From Pelagihabitans sp947500445 (GTDB lineage: Bacteria > Bacteroidota > Bacteroidia > Flavobacteriales > Flavobacteriaceae), in NCBI RefSeq assembly GCF_050589625.1, contig NZ_JBNGOP010000005.1, forward strand, positions 124,001 through 188,000: 64,000 nt of DNA. The letters are read 5' to 3'. Under the pieces are notes generated by a model. The model saw only the letters and a list, made by a program, of their open reading frames with translations. It was not told where the DNA came from and searched no databases. Positions 25,009 to 35,053 of this stretch are shown here, in pieces. The position numbers and the translations under genes are program-made. Positions within the stretch are counted from its first letter, which is position 1. The number at the start of each line of letters is the position of its first letter.

Positions 25009-27798
25009 ATGAAGAAAAACTACCTTAATGTTACCGTAAAAAGGCTTTTTGGCCTTATGGCGCTGTCGGCCTATCTGCCCATGATGGCGGCAGGCGTGAC
25101 AAGTCCCGCCGAACCTGTACCTTACACCGATACTGCGGTCGGTGGATGTGAATATCCAATTTTGGAATCGCCAAGATGTTCCAATCAAAACGTAGCCCAG
25201 GTATGGTTGAAAAACAATGCCGAAAACTACTTTTCGACAGTGGAGACCGCTTCCTTTATAACTTATGATAACGGAACGGCCACATATTACGCTGTTGTTT
25301 CCAACGGTTCCGATACCGTAACGGTAGACCTGGTTTTTTCCGAGTATACTACTGTTGCGCCACAGGATAGTCCAAAAGAAAATGAATGTACACCGCACAA
25401 TACCGAGGATTGGGTGTATTGGACCACGTCCGAAGGCACGGTAACCTCCGAGGAGCATGGCACATACACCATTAGTCGCAAAGGCCCGGCCTTTCAATTG
25501 GGTGATGGTGCCGATGTGACCCGAGCTGGTTTTGGTGCTTCCGGATGGTTTTACATGGAAGGTGGCGATGGCTACTATACCACTGGTGATGTAAACATTC
25601 AATTGGGCAAATGTGAACGGCTATGTACGATAACGGTCGATGCGGGAGCGGATGTATCCCTATGCAGCGGCGAATCTGTAACCTTGACCGCTGCGGTGAA
25701 GGATGCTTCCCGTTGTGCCAGTGCCTGTGATTATACCATTGAAGAAAGCGCCAAGTGTGGAACAAATGGAGAAAATATTGAAGAGGTTTGGTTGGAAAAC
25801 CCGATCGACAATCGTTTTGTTACCAGCAGTTCTTCCTTTGTAACCAAAACCGATGGTACGGCAGCCTATTCCGCCGTAGGTTCCAATGGAACGGATACGG
25901 TAACGGTAGAACTTACATTTTCAGGATATACCGTAAGTCCTCCAATGGATAGTCCCAAAGAAAACTGGTGTACTCCGCACGACACTTCCGACTGGGTGTA
26001 TTATAGCACTACTACCGGTACCGTGGTATCGGAATTGCACGGCACATTTCAGGTGACCCGTAAAGGACCTGCCTTTCAGTTGGGCAATGGAGCCGATGTA
26101 ACCCGTAACGGTTTTGGCGCTTCGGGATGGCTTATGCTGAGCGGTGGCGACGGTTATTATGAAAATGGTGATATAAACGTAAAATTGGGCGACTGTACCC
26201 CGATCGATTTTGAAGAGACCATGGAATGGGTATGGATGACCGAAGATGGGAATATCGTAGGGGAAGCCAATACCCCGACCATTACGGTAGACCAAAGCGG
26301 AACCTATAAGGTGGTCGCCTTGGACTGTGCGGATTGTGAAGCAATGGATACCGTTACGGTGAGCCTGTCAGATCCACAGACCGGTATGTTGACGGCCACG
26401 GATGACAGAGTGTGTTTGGATGAAGAAATGATTATGATAAGCGCGCAAGCCGATGGTACCGCAAAGGTGCCTGCCGATTATATACAAGGGTATGTATTGA
26501 CCAAAGGGGACGCGTTAACGGTTCAGGCCTTATCGGACGTACCCGAGTTTAAGGTCAGCGAAATAGGGAAGTATACCATTCATACTTTCGTATATCCCAA
26601 TACCTTTGATCCGGCGACGGTGATCGTGTTTGGCCAGACTACAGGTTTTGAAGTGAACGCCCTGTTGCGACAGGGAGGGGGCGATATTTGCGCCGTCCTT
26701 GATGTAGCCGGTGCCGAGATCAACGTAACGGGAACCCTACTTATAGGCGACTATGTATGGGTAGATACCGACCGCGATGGCATACAGGATGCGAACGAAA
26801 ACGGACGCAATGCCGTTACGGTAAGCCTATTTAGCTGCGAAGGTGAAGCCATAGATCGAACGGTTACCGTTACCGATAGCAACGGTAATGATGGCTACTA
26901 CAGTTTTGAGGTGTGCCCAGGTTCGTATTACATCGTTTTTGACGATGTTCCGGAAAACTATTCGTTTACCGAGCAAAGTGCCGGGGGAGATTCCTTATTG
27001 GACTCCAATGTCAATGCCCAAGGTACTACGGACTGTTTTACGGTGACCGATGGGGATGATGTAAGCATCGATGCCGGCTTGACCACAACTTGTCCACAAT
27101 TGGAAGTACAGTATAAAATCCGTCCGCGTGATACCGATGGTATTTATACTCCGGGCAACGAAACCGCCGCCTGTTTGGGTGATGCGTTGATCATTCGTTT
27201 GGTGATGCCCGGAGATGGCGTAACCTACGAAGATGCCTCTCTTTTCACCGATTGGGTATTTACCTATGAACTTGTAAACGGTGGAGTGTCCGTACGTGGA
27301 AAAGCGGAAGAACCGCTCAATAACTATGTTGCTCGATATGGTTTGCAGGAAAATGATTTTGGAACCTATCGCATCAGTTGGGTAAGTCCCGACGGATGTA
27401 CCGGTTCCGATGAGTTCGTGCTCAATTTCCCGGATGCCGGTTGTAACGCCGATGGCATTCGTTCGAACGCTACCAATAAGGTGGCTACGGTATTCCCTAT
27501 GCCGGCAAAAAGCGGTAGTACGGTACAGGTGATCATCAACACCGATACCGGATCGTTCGCATCCGAAACAACTTCGGGTACCGCTTTAAAGGCGGCATTG
27601 CCCGCGAAGGGAGAAGAAGTGCGTTTGAGTCTATACGAATTGAATTCAGGACGTTTGGTACACCGGCCGCGAACGGTAACCATTAGCAAAGGACAGGATA
27701 TGGTTCCTTACGCACTCAATCAGCTTGCCACGGGAGTATATATTCTTAAGGCAGAAGGCAACGGTTGGATCGATACCAAACAGTTGATCGTCGAATAA
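25009..27798 (+). CDS. Large secreted repeat protein with SdrD-B-like domain and type IX sorting domain
   Basis: This is a 929-aa exported protein. An N-terminal signal peptide covers residues 1 to about 27. Two homologous domains of about 160 residues (about 45-204 and 240-396) each end with GPAFQLGxGADVTRxGFGASGW and GGDGYY; their family is not one I can name. An Ig-like stretch follows. An SdrD B-like domain at about 578-690 has IGDYVWVDTDRDGIQD, a likely Ca-binding fold. A Por-type C-terminal sorting domain (about 825-929) has VFPMPAKSG and GVYILKAEGNGW. It is probably exported through the type IX system to the cell surface or outside, as an adhesin or matrix protein. A strong terminator follows. 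Confidence 0.88.
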   Translation: MKKNYLNVTVKRLFGLMALSAYLPMMAAGVTSPAEPVPYTDTAVGGCEYPILESPRCSNQNVAQVWLKNNAENYFSTVETASFITYDNGTATYYAVVSNGSDTVTVDLVFSEYTTVAPQDSPKENECTPHNTEDWVYWTTSEGTVTSEEHGTYTISRKGPAFQLGDGADVTRAGFGASGWFYMEGGDGYYTTGDVNIQLGKCERLCTITVDAGADVSLCSGESVTLTAAVKDASRCASACDYTIEESAKCGTNGENIEEVWLENPIDNRFVTSSSSFVTKTDGTAAYSAVGSNGTDTVTVELTFSGYTVSPPMDSPKENWCTPHDTSDWVYYSTTTGTVVSELHGTFQVTRKGPAFQLGNGADVTRNGFGASGWLMLSGGDGYYENGDINVKLGDCTPIDFEETMEWVWMTEDGNIVGEANTPTITVDQSGTYKVVALDCADCEAMDTVTVSLSDPQTGMLTATDDRVCLDEEMIMISAQADGTAKVPADYIQGYVLTKGDALTVQALSDVPEFKVSEIGKYTIHTFVYPNTFDPATVIVFGQTTGFEVNALLRQGGGDICAVLDVAGAEINVTGTLLIGDYVWVDTDRDGIQDANENGRNAVTVSLFSCEGEAIDRTVTVTDSNGNDGYYSFEVCPGSYYIVFDDVPENYSFTEQSAGGDSLLDSNVNAQGTTDCFTVTDGDDVSIDAGLTTTCPQLEVQYKIRPRDTDGIYTPGNETAACLGDALIIRLVMPGDGVTYEDASLFTDWVFTYELVNGGVSVRGKAEEPLNNYVARYGLQENDFGTYRISWVSPDGCTGSDEFVLNFPDAGCNADGIRSNATNKVATVFPMPAKSGSTVQVIINTDTGSFASETTSGTALKAALPAKGEEVRLSLYELNSGRLVHRPRTVTISKGQDMVPYALNQLATGVYILKAEGNGWIDTKQLIVE

Positions 27799-27821
27799 TA
27801 CTAAAATGCCATAATGAAAAA

Positions 27822-27859
27822 GACCGCCTAGACCCATAAAGGGTCGGGGCGGTTTTTTT
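27822..27859 (+). terminator. Rho-independent terminator
   Basis: ACCGCC-TAGACCC faces GGGTCGG-GGCGGT across ATAAA, followed by seven T. It lies 24 bp after the secreted-protein stop codon. Confidence 0.85.
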
Positions 27860-27878
27860 GTTTTGAAGCCAGAGCGTA

Positions 27879-27984
27879 ATACCATTTCTGATATTAAATT
27901 ACCCCTTAAAAATTGTTCTTTTCCGTGTATGCTTCAAAATAAAATCTAACCATAGCTACTGCTATGCTTGGATTTTCTTTTTCG
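27879..27984 (+). repeat. Dispersed ~110-bp repeat, copy X1
   Basis: It starts ATACCATTTCTGATATTAAA, contains TTAAAAATTGTTCTTTTCCG and ends with ...GCTATGCTTGGATTTTC. Related copies lie at 40779-40886 (same strand) and 48621-48730 (opposite strand), all in intergenic space. Confidence 0.7.
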
Positions 27985-28229
27985 CCTACCCACAAAATCC
28001 CTGGTTTTTACTTGCGTATTTTAACATTAGAATTGGTATACCGCTTGTCCATAACAATATTGGTTTACTGTACGAGTACTACTTTTTGCTTAATACGCGC
28101 TCAAAACCACTGGTTTTTTTTCTCTTTTTCTGCCCTATGGGAACTATCTACAAGGTAAGGGGAAAAACCGATATGTTCTTCCCTTGGATTTCACTGCATC
28201 TTTGCCATGTAATTAAAAACAACATGTTT

Positions 28230-28388
28230 ATGAGAGCAAAACCCATTTCCATTTTCAACCTGATCACCCTTTTAAGTCGGCAAGTAAAAAGAACGACGCA
28301 AAGGAAGATTGATGAAACCGATTGCGAGACACATTTCCATCACGATTATTACTGCGAAACCGCTAAGGCGATGGTTCCGTTTCGCTGA
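28230..28388 (+). CDS. Possible small protein upstream of the AhpD-like gene
   Basis: This is a 52-aa frame from the ATG at 28230 (MRAKPISIFNL...). It is basic, then His/Cys/Tyr-rich at the end, and lies 73 bp before the AhpD-like gene on the same strand. The Cys and His content could reflect metal binding, but no family is recognised and the frame may be chance. The rest of 27985-28461 shows nothing further. Confidence 0.35.
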   Translation: MRAKPISIFNLITLLSRQVKRTTQRKIDETDCETHFHHDYYCETAKAMVPFR

Positions 28389-28461
28389 GCGATAGCAACT
28401 TTCAAAACAATAAAAACAAGTTCAACACTATTCATATTAACAATAAAATAAACTAAAGATT

Positions 28462-29010
28462 ATGAGCAATTTCAAAGTACCAACAAGAGCAGAAGTAACC
28501 ACCGATAACCAAGCTATTTTTGATCATTTGGAAAAAGCGGTCGGTTTTGTACCGAACCTTTTTGCGACTTACGCCTATTCGGAAAGCGCCCTTAAAAATT
28601 ATTTGGACTTCTCCAATGCCAAAACGTCATTGAAAGCCAAAGAGAAAGAAGTAGTGAATTTGGCGGTGAGCCAGGTCAACAACTGCGAGTATTGCTTGGC
28701 GGCCCATACAGCGATTGCAAAAATGAACGGTTTTACCGATGCCGAAATATTGGAACTACGTTCCGGTAAGGCCACTTTTGACACTAAGTTGGATGCCTTG
28801 GCGAAACTTTCGAAAAATATTGTAGAGAATCGTGGAAGCACGGACGAGGTGGTATTACAAGGCTTTTTTGAAGCGGGTTGGACAAAGGAGAATTTGGTGG
28901 ATACCATTTCGTTGGTAGGGGACAAAACGATTTCGAACTACCTGCACAAAACCACGTTGGTGCCAATCGACTTTCCGGCAGCGCCAATTTTGGAAGATAC
29001 ATTAGTGTAG
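28462..29010 (+). CDS. AhpD/carboxymuconolactone decarboxylase-like peroxidase
   Basis: This is a 182-aa cytoplasmic protein of the AhpD/CMD superfamily. The redox motif CEYCLAAHTAIAK (about residues 75-87) is the C-x-x-C...H active site of alkyl-hydroperoxidase-like members, with a conserved upstream Lys/Glu-rich helix. Such proteins reduce peroxides through a Cys pair. It is convergent with an AraC regulator gene, which may control it in response to a chemical signal. A hairpin terminator separates the two. Confidence 0.88.
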   Translation: MSNFKVPTRAEVTTDNQAIFDHLEKAVGFVPNLFATYAYSESALKNYLDFSNAKTSLKAKEKEVVNLAVSQVNNCEYCLAAHTAIAKMNGFTDAEILELRSGKATFDTKLDALAKLSKNIVENRGSTDEVVLQGFFEAGWTKENLVDTISLVGDKTISNYLHKTTLVPIDFPAAPILEDTLV

Positions 29011-29035
29011 TTCCCCCGATGCTTGCACTTGCCAG

Positions 29036-29063
29036 AAGCCCCGGACCGTTGTTCGGGGCTTTT
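29036..29063. terminator. Hairpin terminator between convergent genes
   Basis: AAGCCCCG and CGGGGCTT arms around a 10-nt loop are followed by T residues. It sits between the AhpD-like gene and the AraC gene. Confidence 0.75.
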
Positions 29064-29967
29064 ATGATAAGCGTTGTTTGTGTTTTTTTTTGAAGGTGGC
29101 CGGAGGTACTCCGGTCTGGTTCTTAAAAAATTTTGAAAAATGGGCCGCTTCGTTAAAACCGAGTTCATAACCGATTTCCTCCGCTGTTTTATCGGAATAA
29201 AAAAGAAGCCTTTTCGCTTCCAGCATAATACGTTCGTTAATGATTTTTAAAGGGGCCGAGTCGCCCGTTTTTTTGAAGAGGTTGGAAAGGGTCTTGGGCG
29301 ATTTAAAAAGGAGTTCGGCATAATCGCTGACAGTATGTTTTTCCTTAAAATGCTGTTCCACTAAAACATGGTATTGGCGAACCAGGTCGTATTGTGGCGT
29401 TTGCAAAGGTGTTGCATGCTGGTCTTTTTTTATCATACGGGTAGCTTTGATCAACATTCGTTTGAGCAATACCCGCAACATTTCACCTTGAATGGAGTCC
29501 TTGGTCTCAAACTCTTCCCGAAACATAAAAAAGAGGGCCTCAAAGGATTTTATTTCCTTTTCCGAAAGACTTACCACCGGGGGCAGTGACGACCCGAAAA
29601 AGAGAAAACCGTAACACGATACTTCCTGATCGTGATCCCGGATGCAGTAAAACTCCCGATTAAAAACAATGGCGAGCAGCCCGGAACCTTTTGTAAGCTC
29701 CATAATATTCAAAGGCGTACAAAAAACGACCTGATTTTTTAGGAGTTCCATCCGGTATCCGTCCACAATAATGGTGGTATCCCTCTCTTTGGCCCATAAA
29801 ATTTTATAAAAACCTTTCTTTTCAAGCAATTGCATGGAAGGTTCGCAGTTGAAATTGGTCAGGGTGAATACACTTTCTTCTTTAGGGCTAATGTAATCGA
29901 GTTTCATCGCGTGGCTACCGTTTATAGTGTGCGGCAACCAGGGTTGCCGGCGTTTAAATTTTGGCAA
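29062..29967 (-). CDS. AraC-family transcriptional regulator
   Basis: This is a 301-aa protein; the ATG at 29907 (MKLDYIS) would give 281 aa and begins nearer the conserved cupin-like region. The N-terminal sensor half (about 25-180) is beta-rich. The C-terminal AraC domain has two HTH motifs: VSDYAELLFKSPKTLSNLFKK (split here at about 217-237) and AEEIGYELGFNEAAHFSKFF (about 264-283). The ligand is unknown. Its position next to the AhpD-like gene suggests control of that gene. Confidence 0.9.
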   Translation of the reverse strand: MPKFKRRQPWLPHTINGSHAMKLDYISPKEESVFTLTNFNCEPSMQLLEKKGFYKILWAKERDTTIIVDGYRMELLKNQVVFCTPLNIMELTKGSGLLAIVFNREFYCIRDHDQEVSCYGFLFFGSSLPPVVSLSEKEIKSFEALFFMFREEFETKDSIQGEMLRVLLKRMLIKATRMIKKDQHATPLQTPQYDLVRQYHVLVEQHFKEKHTVSDYAELLFKSPKTLSNLFKKTGDSAPLKIINERIMLEAKRLLFYSDKTAEEIGYELGFNEAAHFSKFFKNQTGVPPATFKKKHKQRLS

Positions 29968-30111
29968 AGTACTAAAAAAGGGAATTGGTGTACCCGAAGT
30001 ACATGCCCTTGTGATGTTTTTAACAGTGGTAAGCGTTTTTCCATCGAATCTGAAACTGTTCCAATAATACCTTGTTTCCCATGAATTGATTGGAATACGG
30101 TCGAAGTCCCA

Positions 30112-31524
30112 CTAGAAGGTCTTTCCGTTTTTCGTTTCCAGGGCGACCTCTTTCTTTGCTTTAACGAATGCCGCTATCGTTCGTTCGATATCCTTTTCCG
30201 TAGTGGCCCAAGAACAAACGCTCACCCGTATGACCGTTTTTTGTTGCCAAACGGATCCGCCTACCCAGCATTCACCGGATTCTTGAATACGACCAATGAT
30301 GCTTTTGGTGGTGTCGTCACTTTCCGTTCCGACCAAAACTTGATTGAAAACGACCTCGTTGATGATTTTAAAACCGTTTTCGGCCAACCCTTCCGCTAGC
30401 TGTAGCGCCCTATGGTGAAAGTTTGTTACCATGGTATCGATACCGGATGTACCGAGATATTTCATGGTCGCCCATAACTCAATGGCCCTCGAACGTTTGG
30501 ATAGTTCGGTCGTATACAGCAATGGGTCGCGTTGATTGCTATAGAGGATGTATTCTCCCGTGGCCTGTAGGGCACTGATCAGGGCATCGGGATAACGGCA
30601 TAGGATAATACCCGAATCGTAAGGGGTGTTCAAGGTTTTGTGTCCGTCCACCGCCCATGATGATGCCTTTTGCATGCCCTTGGTCAGATAGGATAACGAC
30701 TTTGACGCCGCGGCCCAAAGGCCAAAAGCGCCGTCAATATGGACCCAGGCACCCACCTCTTCGGCTTTTTGGCAAATGGCATCGAAATGATCAAAAGAAC
30801 CGGTGTTTGCATTTCCCGCCTGTAACAGCACTAAACAACTGCTGTCCAAAGGGGGCATTTTTTCTAAAACCAGTCGCCCCTCCGCATCCGAAGGGAGCCA
30901 TTCGATGTTTTTGTTTCCGTACCCCAGCATCGTCAAGGTTTTTTTTACGCTGGCGTGCACCTGGTCGTGCGCCAAAATACGTAAGGGTGGCGCCCCGTTC
31001 AACCCCATTTCGTTGACGTCCCAACCCAAATTTTGAAGCAAATGGAACCGTGCCGCGGCGATACCACATAAATTGGCCATTGACGTACCGCTAACAAAAC
31101 CGGCAACGGTCTGTTTCGGAAGATCAAAAATATCCTTTAGCCAACGTTCGCAAACACTTTCCAATTTCGCATTTACGGGAGAGGTAAGATAGAGCCCCCC
31201 GCATTGGTCCCAAACATCGGCCAACCATTTTGCCCCTAACGAGACCGGTACGGCCCCTCCGTTGACGAAGCCAAAATACCGCCCGGCAGTTTGTGCAATG
31301 GTTCCGGGGCCACCATACTCATGAAGTTGTTGTAAAACGGTTTTGGCCGCTACCGGTTCCACAGGTAGTGCCTCGTCAAAAATGTTCATGGCCTCTAGAC
31401 TGGTCTTAGAGGGAAAAACGCGCATCTCCGGTACTTGGTCCATATACGCAAATGCATATGCCTTGGCCTGTTCAAAAAGTGTTTTGTCGGTCAATTCCCC
31501 AAACATTCTTTCCTGTAGTTCCAT
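30112..31524 (-). CDS. PLP-dependent group II decarboxylase (aromatic amino acid/glutamate type)
   Basis: This is a 470-aa pyridoxal-phosphate enzyme. Motifs include the cofactor-stacking region FVSGTSMANLCGI (about 143-155), the VHIDGAFGLWAA aspartate segment and the DGHKTLNTPYD lysine (near residue 294) that forms the Schiff base. Length and motifs fit group II decarboxylases, which remove the carboxyl group from aromatic amino acids, glutamate or 2,4-diaminobutyrate. The substrate cannot be decided. It stands alone between regulator and unknown genes. Confidence 0.88.
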   Translation of the reverse strand: MELQERMFGELTDKTLFEQAKAYAFAYMDQVPEMRVFPSKTSLEAMNIFDEALPVEPVAAKTVLQQLHEYGGPGTIAQTAGRYFGFVNGGAVPVSLGAKWLADVWDQCGGLYLTSPVNAKLESVCERWLKDIFDLPKQTVAGFVSGTSMANLCGIAAARFHLLQNLGWDVNEMGLNGAPPLRILAHDQVHASVKKTLTMLGYGNKNIEWLPSDAEGRLVLEKMPPLDSSCLVLLQAGNANTGSFDHFDAICQKAEEVGAWVHIDGAFGLWAAASKSLSYLTKGMQKASSWAVDGHKTLNTPYDSGIILCRYPDALISALQATGEYILYSNQRDPLLYTTELSKRSRAIELWATMKYLGTSGIDTMVTNFHHRALQLAEGLAENGFKIINEVVFNQVLVGTESDDTTKSIIGRIQESGECWVGGSVWQQKTVIRVSVCSWATTEKDIERTIAAFVKAKKEVALETKNGKTF

Positions 31525-31694
31525 AGTGTTCTAACGTTTAAACGGGTGCTATCGAAAAAGCGGTGGTTTTACTCGATAATCGAGATTTAAAATGCTCCGA
31601 CGCTTGCGTCGAAATCAATGGTAATTTTCGTTCTAATGTCTCGTGGGCTTGCCCCGAGGTTATTTGCTAAATCAAGAACGAAGGTATTTGTTTT

Positions 31695-31802
31695 TTATCC
31701 GATATCGCAATCACGTTCATCCTTGTTTCGGCCTTCAATTTTGCCTATACGGGACAATACTTCCTCTTTGGATATGTTCCCGTTCGGGTAGGTCTCCGCC
31801 AT
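31695..31802 (-). CDS. Possible small protein or gene fragment
   Basis: This is a 35-aa frame (MAETYPNGNISKEEVL...), acidic and charged, starting 14 bp after the stop of the unknown secreted gene on the same strand. It may be the tail of a decayed gene or a short translated leader. The neighbouring 31525-31694 holds nothing I recognise. Confidence 0.25.
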   Translation of the reverse strand: MAETYPNGNISKEEVLSRIGKIEGRNKDERDCDIG

Positions 31803-31815
31803 ACCCAAGTGTCCT

Positions 31816-33426
31816 TTATTTTTTTTCCAAACGGATCGCCGTGACTTTCGTTTTGGTATCGATGGAAATGGGCTGTCCGTTTTGATTCAAAAGATAAAAG
31901 GTGCCCTCTTCCGTATATACTTCAATGACATCGCCATAACTATAATTGATAAACACTTTTTCGGATAGTAATTTATGTTCGCCACTGCTCAATAGTTGTA
32001 AGCCATTTTTTTCGGGATGTTTGGCCCAAACGATTGCCGGGCATAGAAATTGTATTTCCGTATAGGGTAGTTTTTGGTATGTTTTGTTTTCGGAATCCAA
32101 GGAATAGTATGTTTTTTCGTAATGCCGTTCACCATCTTTATAAAAGTATACCTGGTGGCGATTGACGTTCATTGAGGCGTTTACAAATTTGACTTTAAAA
32201 GGGATGCTAAGTTGAAGGGCACCGGCCTTGTTCCTAAATTCTGTTTTGTCCTCTAATACAAGGTCATATAACTTTTTATCCGGAAGGCGATTGCGCAACA
32301 TCGCGGAAAATGAGATGGAATCGCGACGGTTTTCCAAATAAAGGGTAAAGGAATCCACATTGCCCTCGACCGCTTGTTTGTTTACTACCTTTGAACGTAA
32401 ATAGGCATTGGTACGTTTCAGCTCTAAATATTCAAGGGTACGGTAAAGCACTTGCCTATCTTGGATTCCCTTGGTACGGTCGGCTATCTTTTCCAGGCTG
32501 GCGAGCCGTTCATCATATTCCGCTATCGCAGTATTGTTGCTGTTATTTGACAAACCGAATTTCTCCTCCAAACGCTCTCCCTTTTTATTGTAATACGCCT
32601 CTTCAAGTACTTTTCCCTTGTAGAACATATAATAGTTATAGGGCAATTCGTAAGCGATAAAATTCGCATCCATTTGTAACAGCTTAACATCACCTTTTTG
32701 TACACCTATCTCCTTTTTGGTAAAATGAACGGTGTCCACCTTGGTGAGGTAGCGAATATCGAAGCGCATTTGAATACTATCCACATGTTTCATTTTTGGG
32801 ACCGCCATAGGATTTAATGGAAAACTATACCCTTCAATTGGAATGGGAACATTTTGCTCCTTTTCATGATGATAATATATCTTCTCAATGGTAAGATCTT
32901 GTTCGGAGTCGGAGTTTAAACGGTAAAAAGGATTTACTTGTGTTTCCGTACGCAACATAAAGACGGTGGCCCCATTGTTACGTACCACTGGCGCTAACAG
33001 GCTTTTTCCATCTTCAAAGGTTTGCCGAAAAAAGACGCCTGCCTGTACGGTATCACGGTAATTTAAATGGTTCGTATTTACCAAATTGGGAAGGATGTTC
33101 TCTTTTATCAGGACTTGTTCTTCTGTTGCGGTATATTTTTTTATGAGGGATGCAAAACGTTTTTCCTCATTATCGATGTTTTCCTGAAATCGCGAAAGTA
33201 ATTCTTGTTTATTTCCTTTAAAATAGGTGACATTTTCGCTAAAAAGCTCATGAATTTCGGATACCGATAGTGAATCCAATTGGCGGTGCATCGTATCAAT
33301 CTGGGCGACAAGGTAGGGGGCGGGACACCGCGCTCGTTCCGTTTCTACCATTTGCTCGGTAACCATTTGCCCGGCAACCGAAAACGACAACAGAAAAAGG
33401 AGAATATTTAAATTGGTTTTGATCAT
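31816..33426 (-). CDS. Secreted protein of unknown function
   Basis: This is a 536-aa protein with a signal peptide at residues 1-19 (hydrophobic 6-18, AGQ cleavage region). The mature part is rich in charged and aromatic residues, mixed alpha/beta, without transmembrane segments or a sorting domain, so it is probably periplasmic or attached to the outer membrane by partners. A helical stretch at about 280-345 might form a coiled coil. No domain is recognised. Confidence 0.75.
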   Translation of the reverse strand: MIKTNLNILLFLLSFSVAGQMVTEQMVETERARCPAPYLVAQIDTMHRQLDSLSVSEIHELFSENVTYFKGNKQELLSRFQENIDNEEKRFASLIKKYTATEEQVLIKENILPNLVNTNHLNYRDTVQAGVFFRQTFEDGKSLLAPVVRNNGATVFMLRTETQVNPFYRLNSDSEQDLTIEKIYYHHEKEQNVPIPIEGYSFPLNPMAVPKMKHVDSIQMRFDIRYLTKVDTVHFTKKEIGVQKGDVKLLQMDANFIAYELPYNYYMFYKGKVLEEAYYNKKGERLEEKFGLSNNSNNTAIAEYDERLASLEKIADRTKGIQDRQVLYRTLEYLELKRTNAYLRSKVVNKQAVEGNVDSFTLYLENRRDSISFSAMLRNRLPDKKLYDLVLEDKTEFRNKAGALQLSIPFKVKFVNASMNVNRHQVYFYKDGERHYEKTYYSLDSENKTYQKLPYTEIQFLCPAIVWAKHPEKNGLQLLSSGEHKLLSEKVFINYSYGDVIEVYTEEGTFYLLNQNGQPISIDTKTKVTAIRLEKK

Positions 33427-33610
33427 ATAACATTGCCTTTAGGAGCACAGCTAATTTTTGAACAAAGGGGTATTCGGGATAAAACCGACCATCCCGATAT
33501 GTTGTAAAATCAGTATTTCAAATAGGTATCTTTTCAATACTTATTTTGCCGTTCCCCTTATTACGAAGCGCAGGGATATTCAAAACAGTGAAAATATTTA
33601 TGGTATCCCT

Positions 33611-35053
33611 TTAAAGCTTTAAAGTACGAAGTTTATTTTTTTCCAATGCCGCTATCGCCATCAAAATAGCCATTTTATCGGCCTCAAGATTATCGGCCAC
33701 CTCGTGGAAAAAGGTTTGTCGGTCCCAAGCATACGGGACAGAGTAGGATACCGGCACACCAATGTTTTCATAGGAGTTTCCATTTACATCCATATACACT
33801 TCGTTCGAAATGGCAAAATACCATCCGTTCGGAAGTTTTTTCTCAAGGGCAGTGGACAAAGCGCCCTGTGTAGGCGTACCGATTCTTTTGATATTGGGCA
33901 GGGCGATGGAACCGATTGCGAAGGCTTCGGCCGCACTTCCGGTCTGTTTGGAAGTAAGGACATAAACCGGTTTTTTATAGGGGTTTTCGGAGGCTTCCAA
34001 ATATAAGGGTGCAGGATTGGTGTATCCTTCCCGGTGTTTGAGCTTGGTGGATACCACCTGCCGCTCGGTATCATTGAACCGTTTCAGTATTTCGAAGTTT
34101 ACGGCATCTTGTCCGCCGCCATTGAACCTAAGGTCGACAACGATCGTTTTGGTACTTTTTAGGTCGGCCATCACCCGATCCATAATGCTGCGCACGGCGG
34201 TAACCTCAAGATCGATATAGCGGCCGGCGTCCATCTGATGAAAGGTTTCCACATAGGCATCAACAAATCCAAGAGAATCGATACGGGTTTTCGGAATGTC
34301 CAATTTGGCATAAAGCCACATGGCCTTTACCTGTATGTACCCGATATCGTTGCCCATATCGCCCCATTTGAGCAACCAGGAATCTTTGGTCATGTCGGTA
34401 ACAAGATGATGCGCTGCCACCTTATCGGCGACTTGAAAATCGCCAAGTTCGTTTACGGTTTCCTGCTCAATCTCTTCGATTGCCGCAATGGAGTCCAGCT
34501 GACGGGCTACCGATGCATCCGCTTCAATAAAACCATGGTTGTCGTGCAGTATCGCTAAGGTTTCCTCAATAACCTGATAAAGATAAAGATCGGTCGGGTT
34601 TTTGACCAGTTTTTGGCGTTGTTCCGTCACTATTTTCTTCCAGTTTAGTTGGTTGAGGTCCATGAAGGCATAGTGCTCTTTTACGGTTTCGGCAAACACA
34701 TCAAAATTGTATAAGGGGTCTTGTTGCCGTTCTTTGGAAATATCCTCTTGGTCATACCCAATGGTATCCTCAGCGCGTATGAAGGTATAGGTCATCACTC
34801 CTTTTTTTAATAAAAGGGTATCGCCCATCAGTGTAATAGCGTCCATAAGTTCGGACAAGGGGGCTTCCTTGTTTAAAACGGTAGCGATAGGGGTGACGTC
34901 ATAAAGCGAGTAAGAGGTGCTGTCGCGGATTTCAAGTGTCCAACCGGAGCCTATGGATTCCCAGGTGCCGTTCAGTGATGGGGATTTAGGGGTGGTCGGA
35001 TTACAAGAGAGTATTAGCGTCAGCAACGATAGGGCGATCAAGAAGGGTTTCAT
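33611..35053 (-). CDS. S41-family peptidase lipoprotein
   Basis: This is a 480-aa lipoprotein with a hydrophobic signal at residues 3-15 and an ILSC lipobox (Cys17). Residues about 25-115 form a beta-rich lipocalin-like leader. The S41 (C-terminal-processing/tricorn) peptidase core covers about 140-450: IVVDLRFNGGGQD, then VYVLTSKQTGSAAEAF with the likely nucleophile Ser near 372. No clear PDZ domain is seen. It probably degrades peptides in the periplasm or at the outer membrane. Confidence 0.88.
   Translation of the reverse strand: MKPFLIALSLLTLILSCNPTTPKSPSLNGTWESIGSGWTLEIRDSTSYSLYDVTPIATVLNKEAPLSELMDAITLMGDTLLLKKGVMTYTFIRAEDTIGYDQEDISKERQQDPLYNFDVFAETVKEHYAFMDLNQLNWKKIVTEQRQKLVKNPTDLYLYQVIEETLAILHDNHGFIEADASVARQLDSIAAIEEIEQETVNELGDFQVADKVAAHHLVTDMTKDSWLLKWGDMGNDIGYIQVKAMWLYAKLDIPKTRIDSLGFVDAYVETFHQMDAGRYIDLEVTAVRSIMDRVMADLKSTKTIVVDLRFNGGGQDAVNFEILKRFNDTERQVVSTKLKHREGYTNPAPLYLEASENPYKKPVYVLTSKQTGSAAEAFAIGSIALPNIKRIGTPTQGALSTALEKKLPNGWYFAISNEVYMDVNGNSYENIGVPVSYSVPYAWDRQTFFHEVADNLEADKMAILMAIAALEKNKLRTLKL

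Noticed and set aside
28086..28229. 5' extension of the small frame upstream of the AhpD-like gene.
   Set aside because: The first 48 codons are Phe/Leu-rich with no credible start; only the part from 28230 looks possible.
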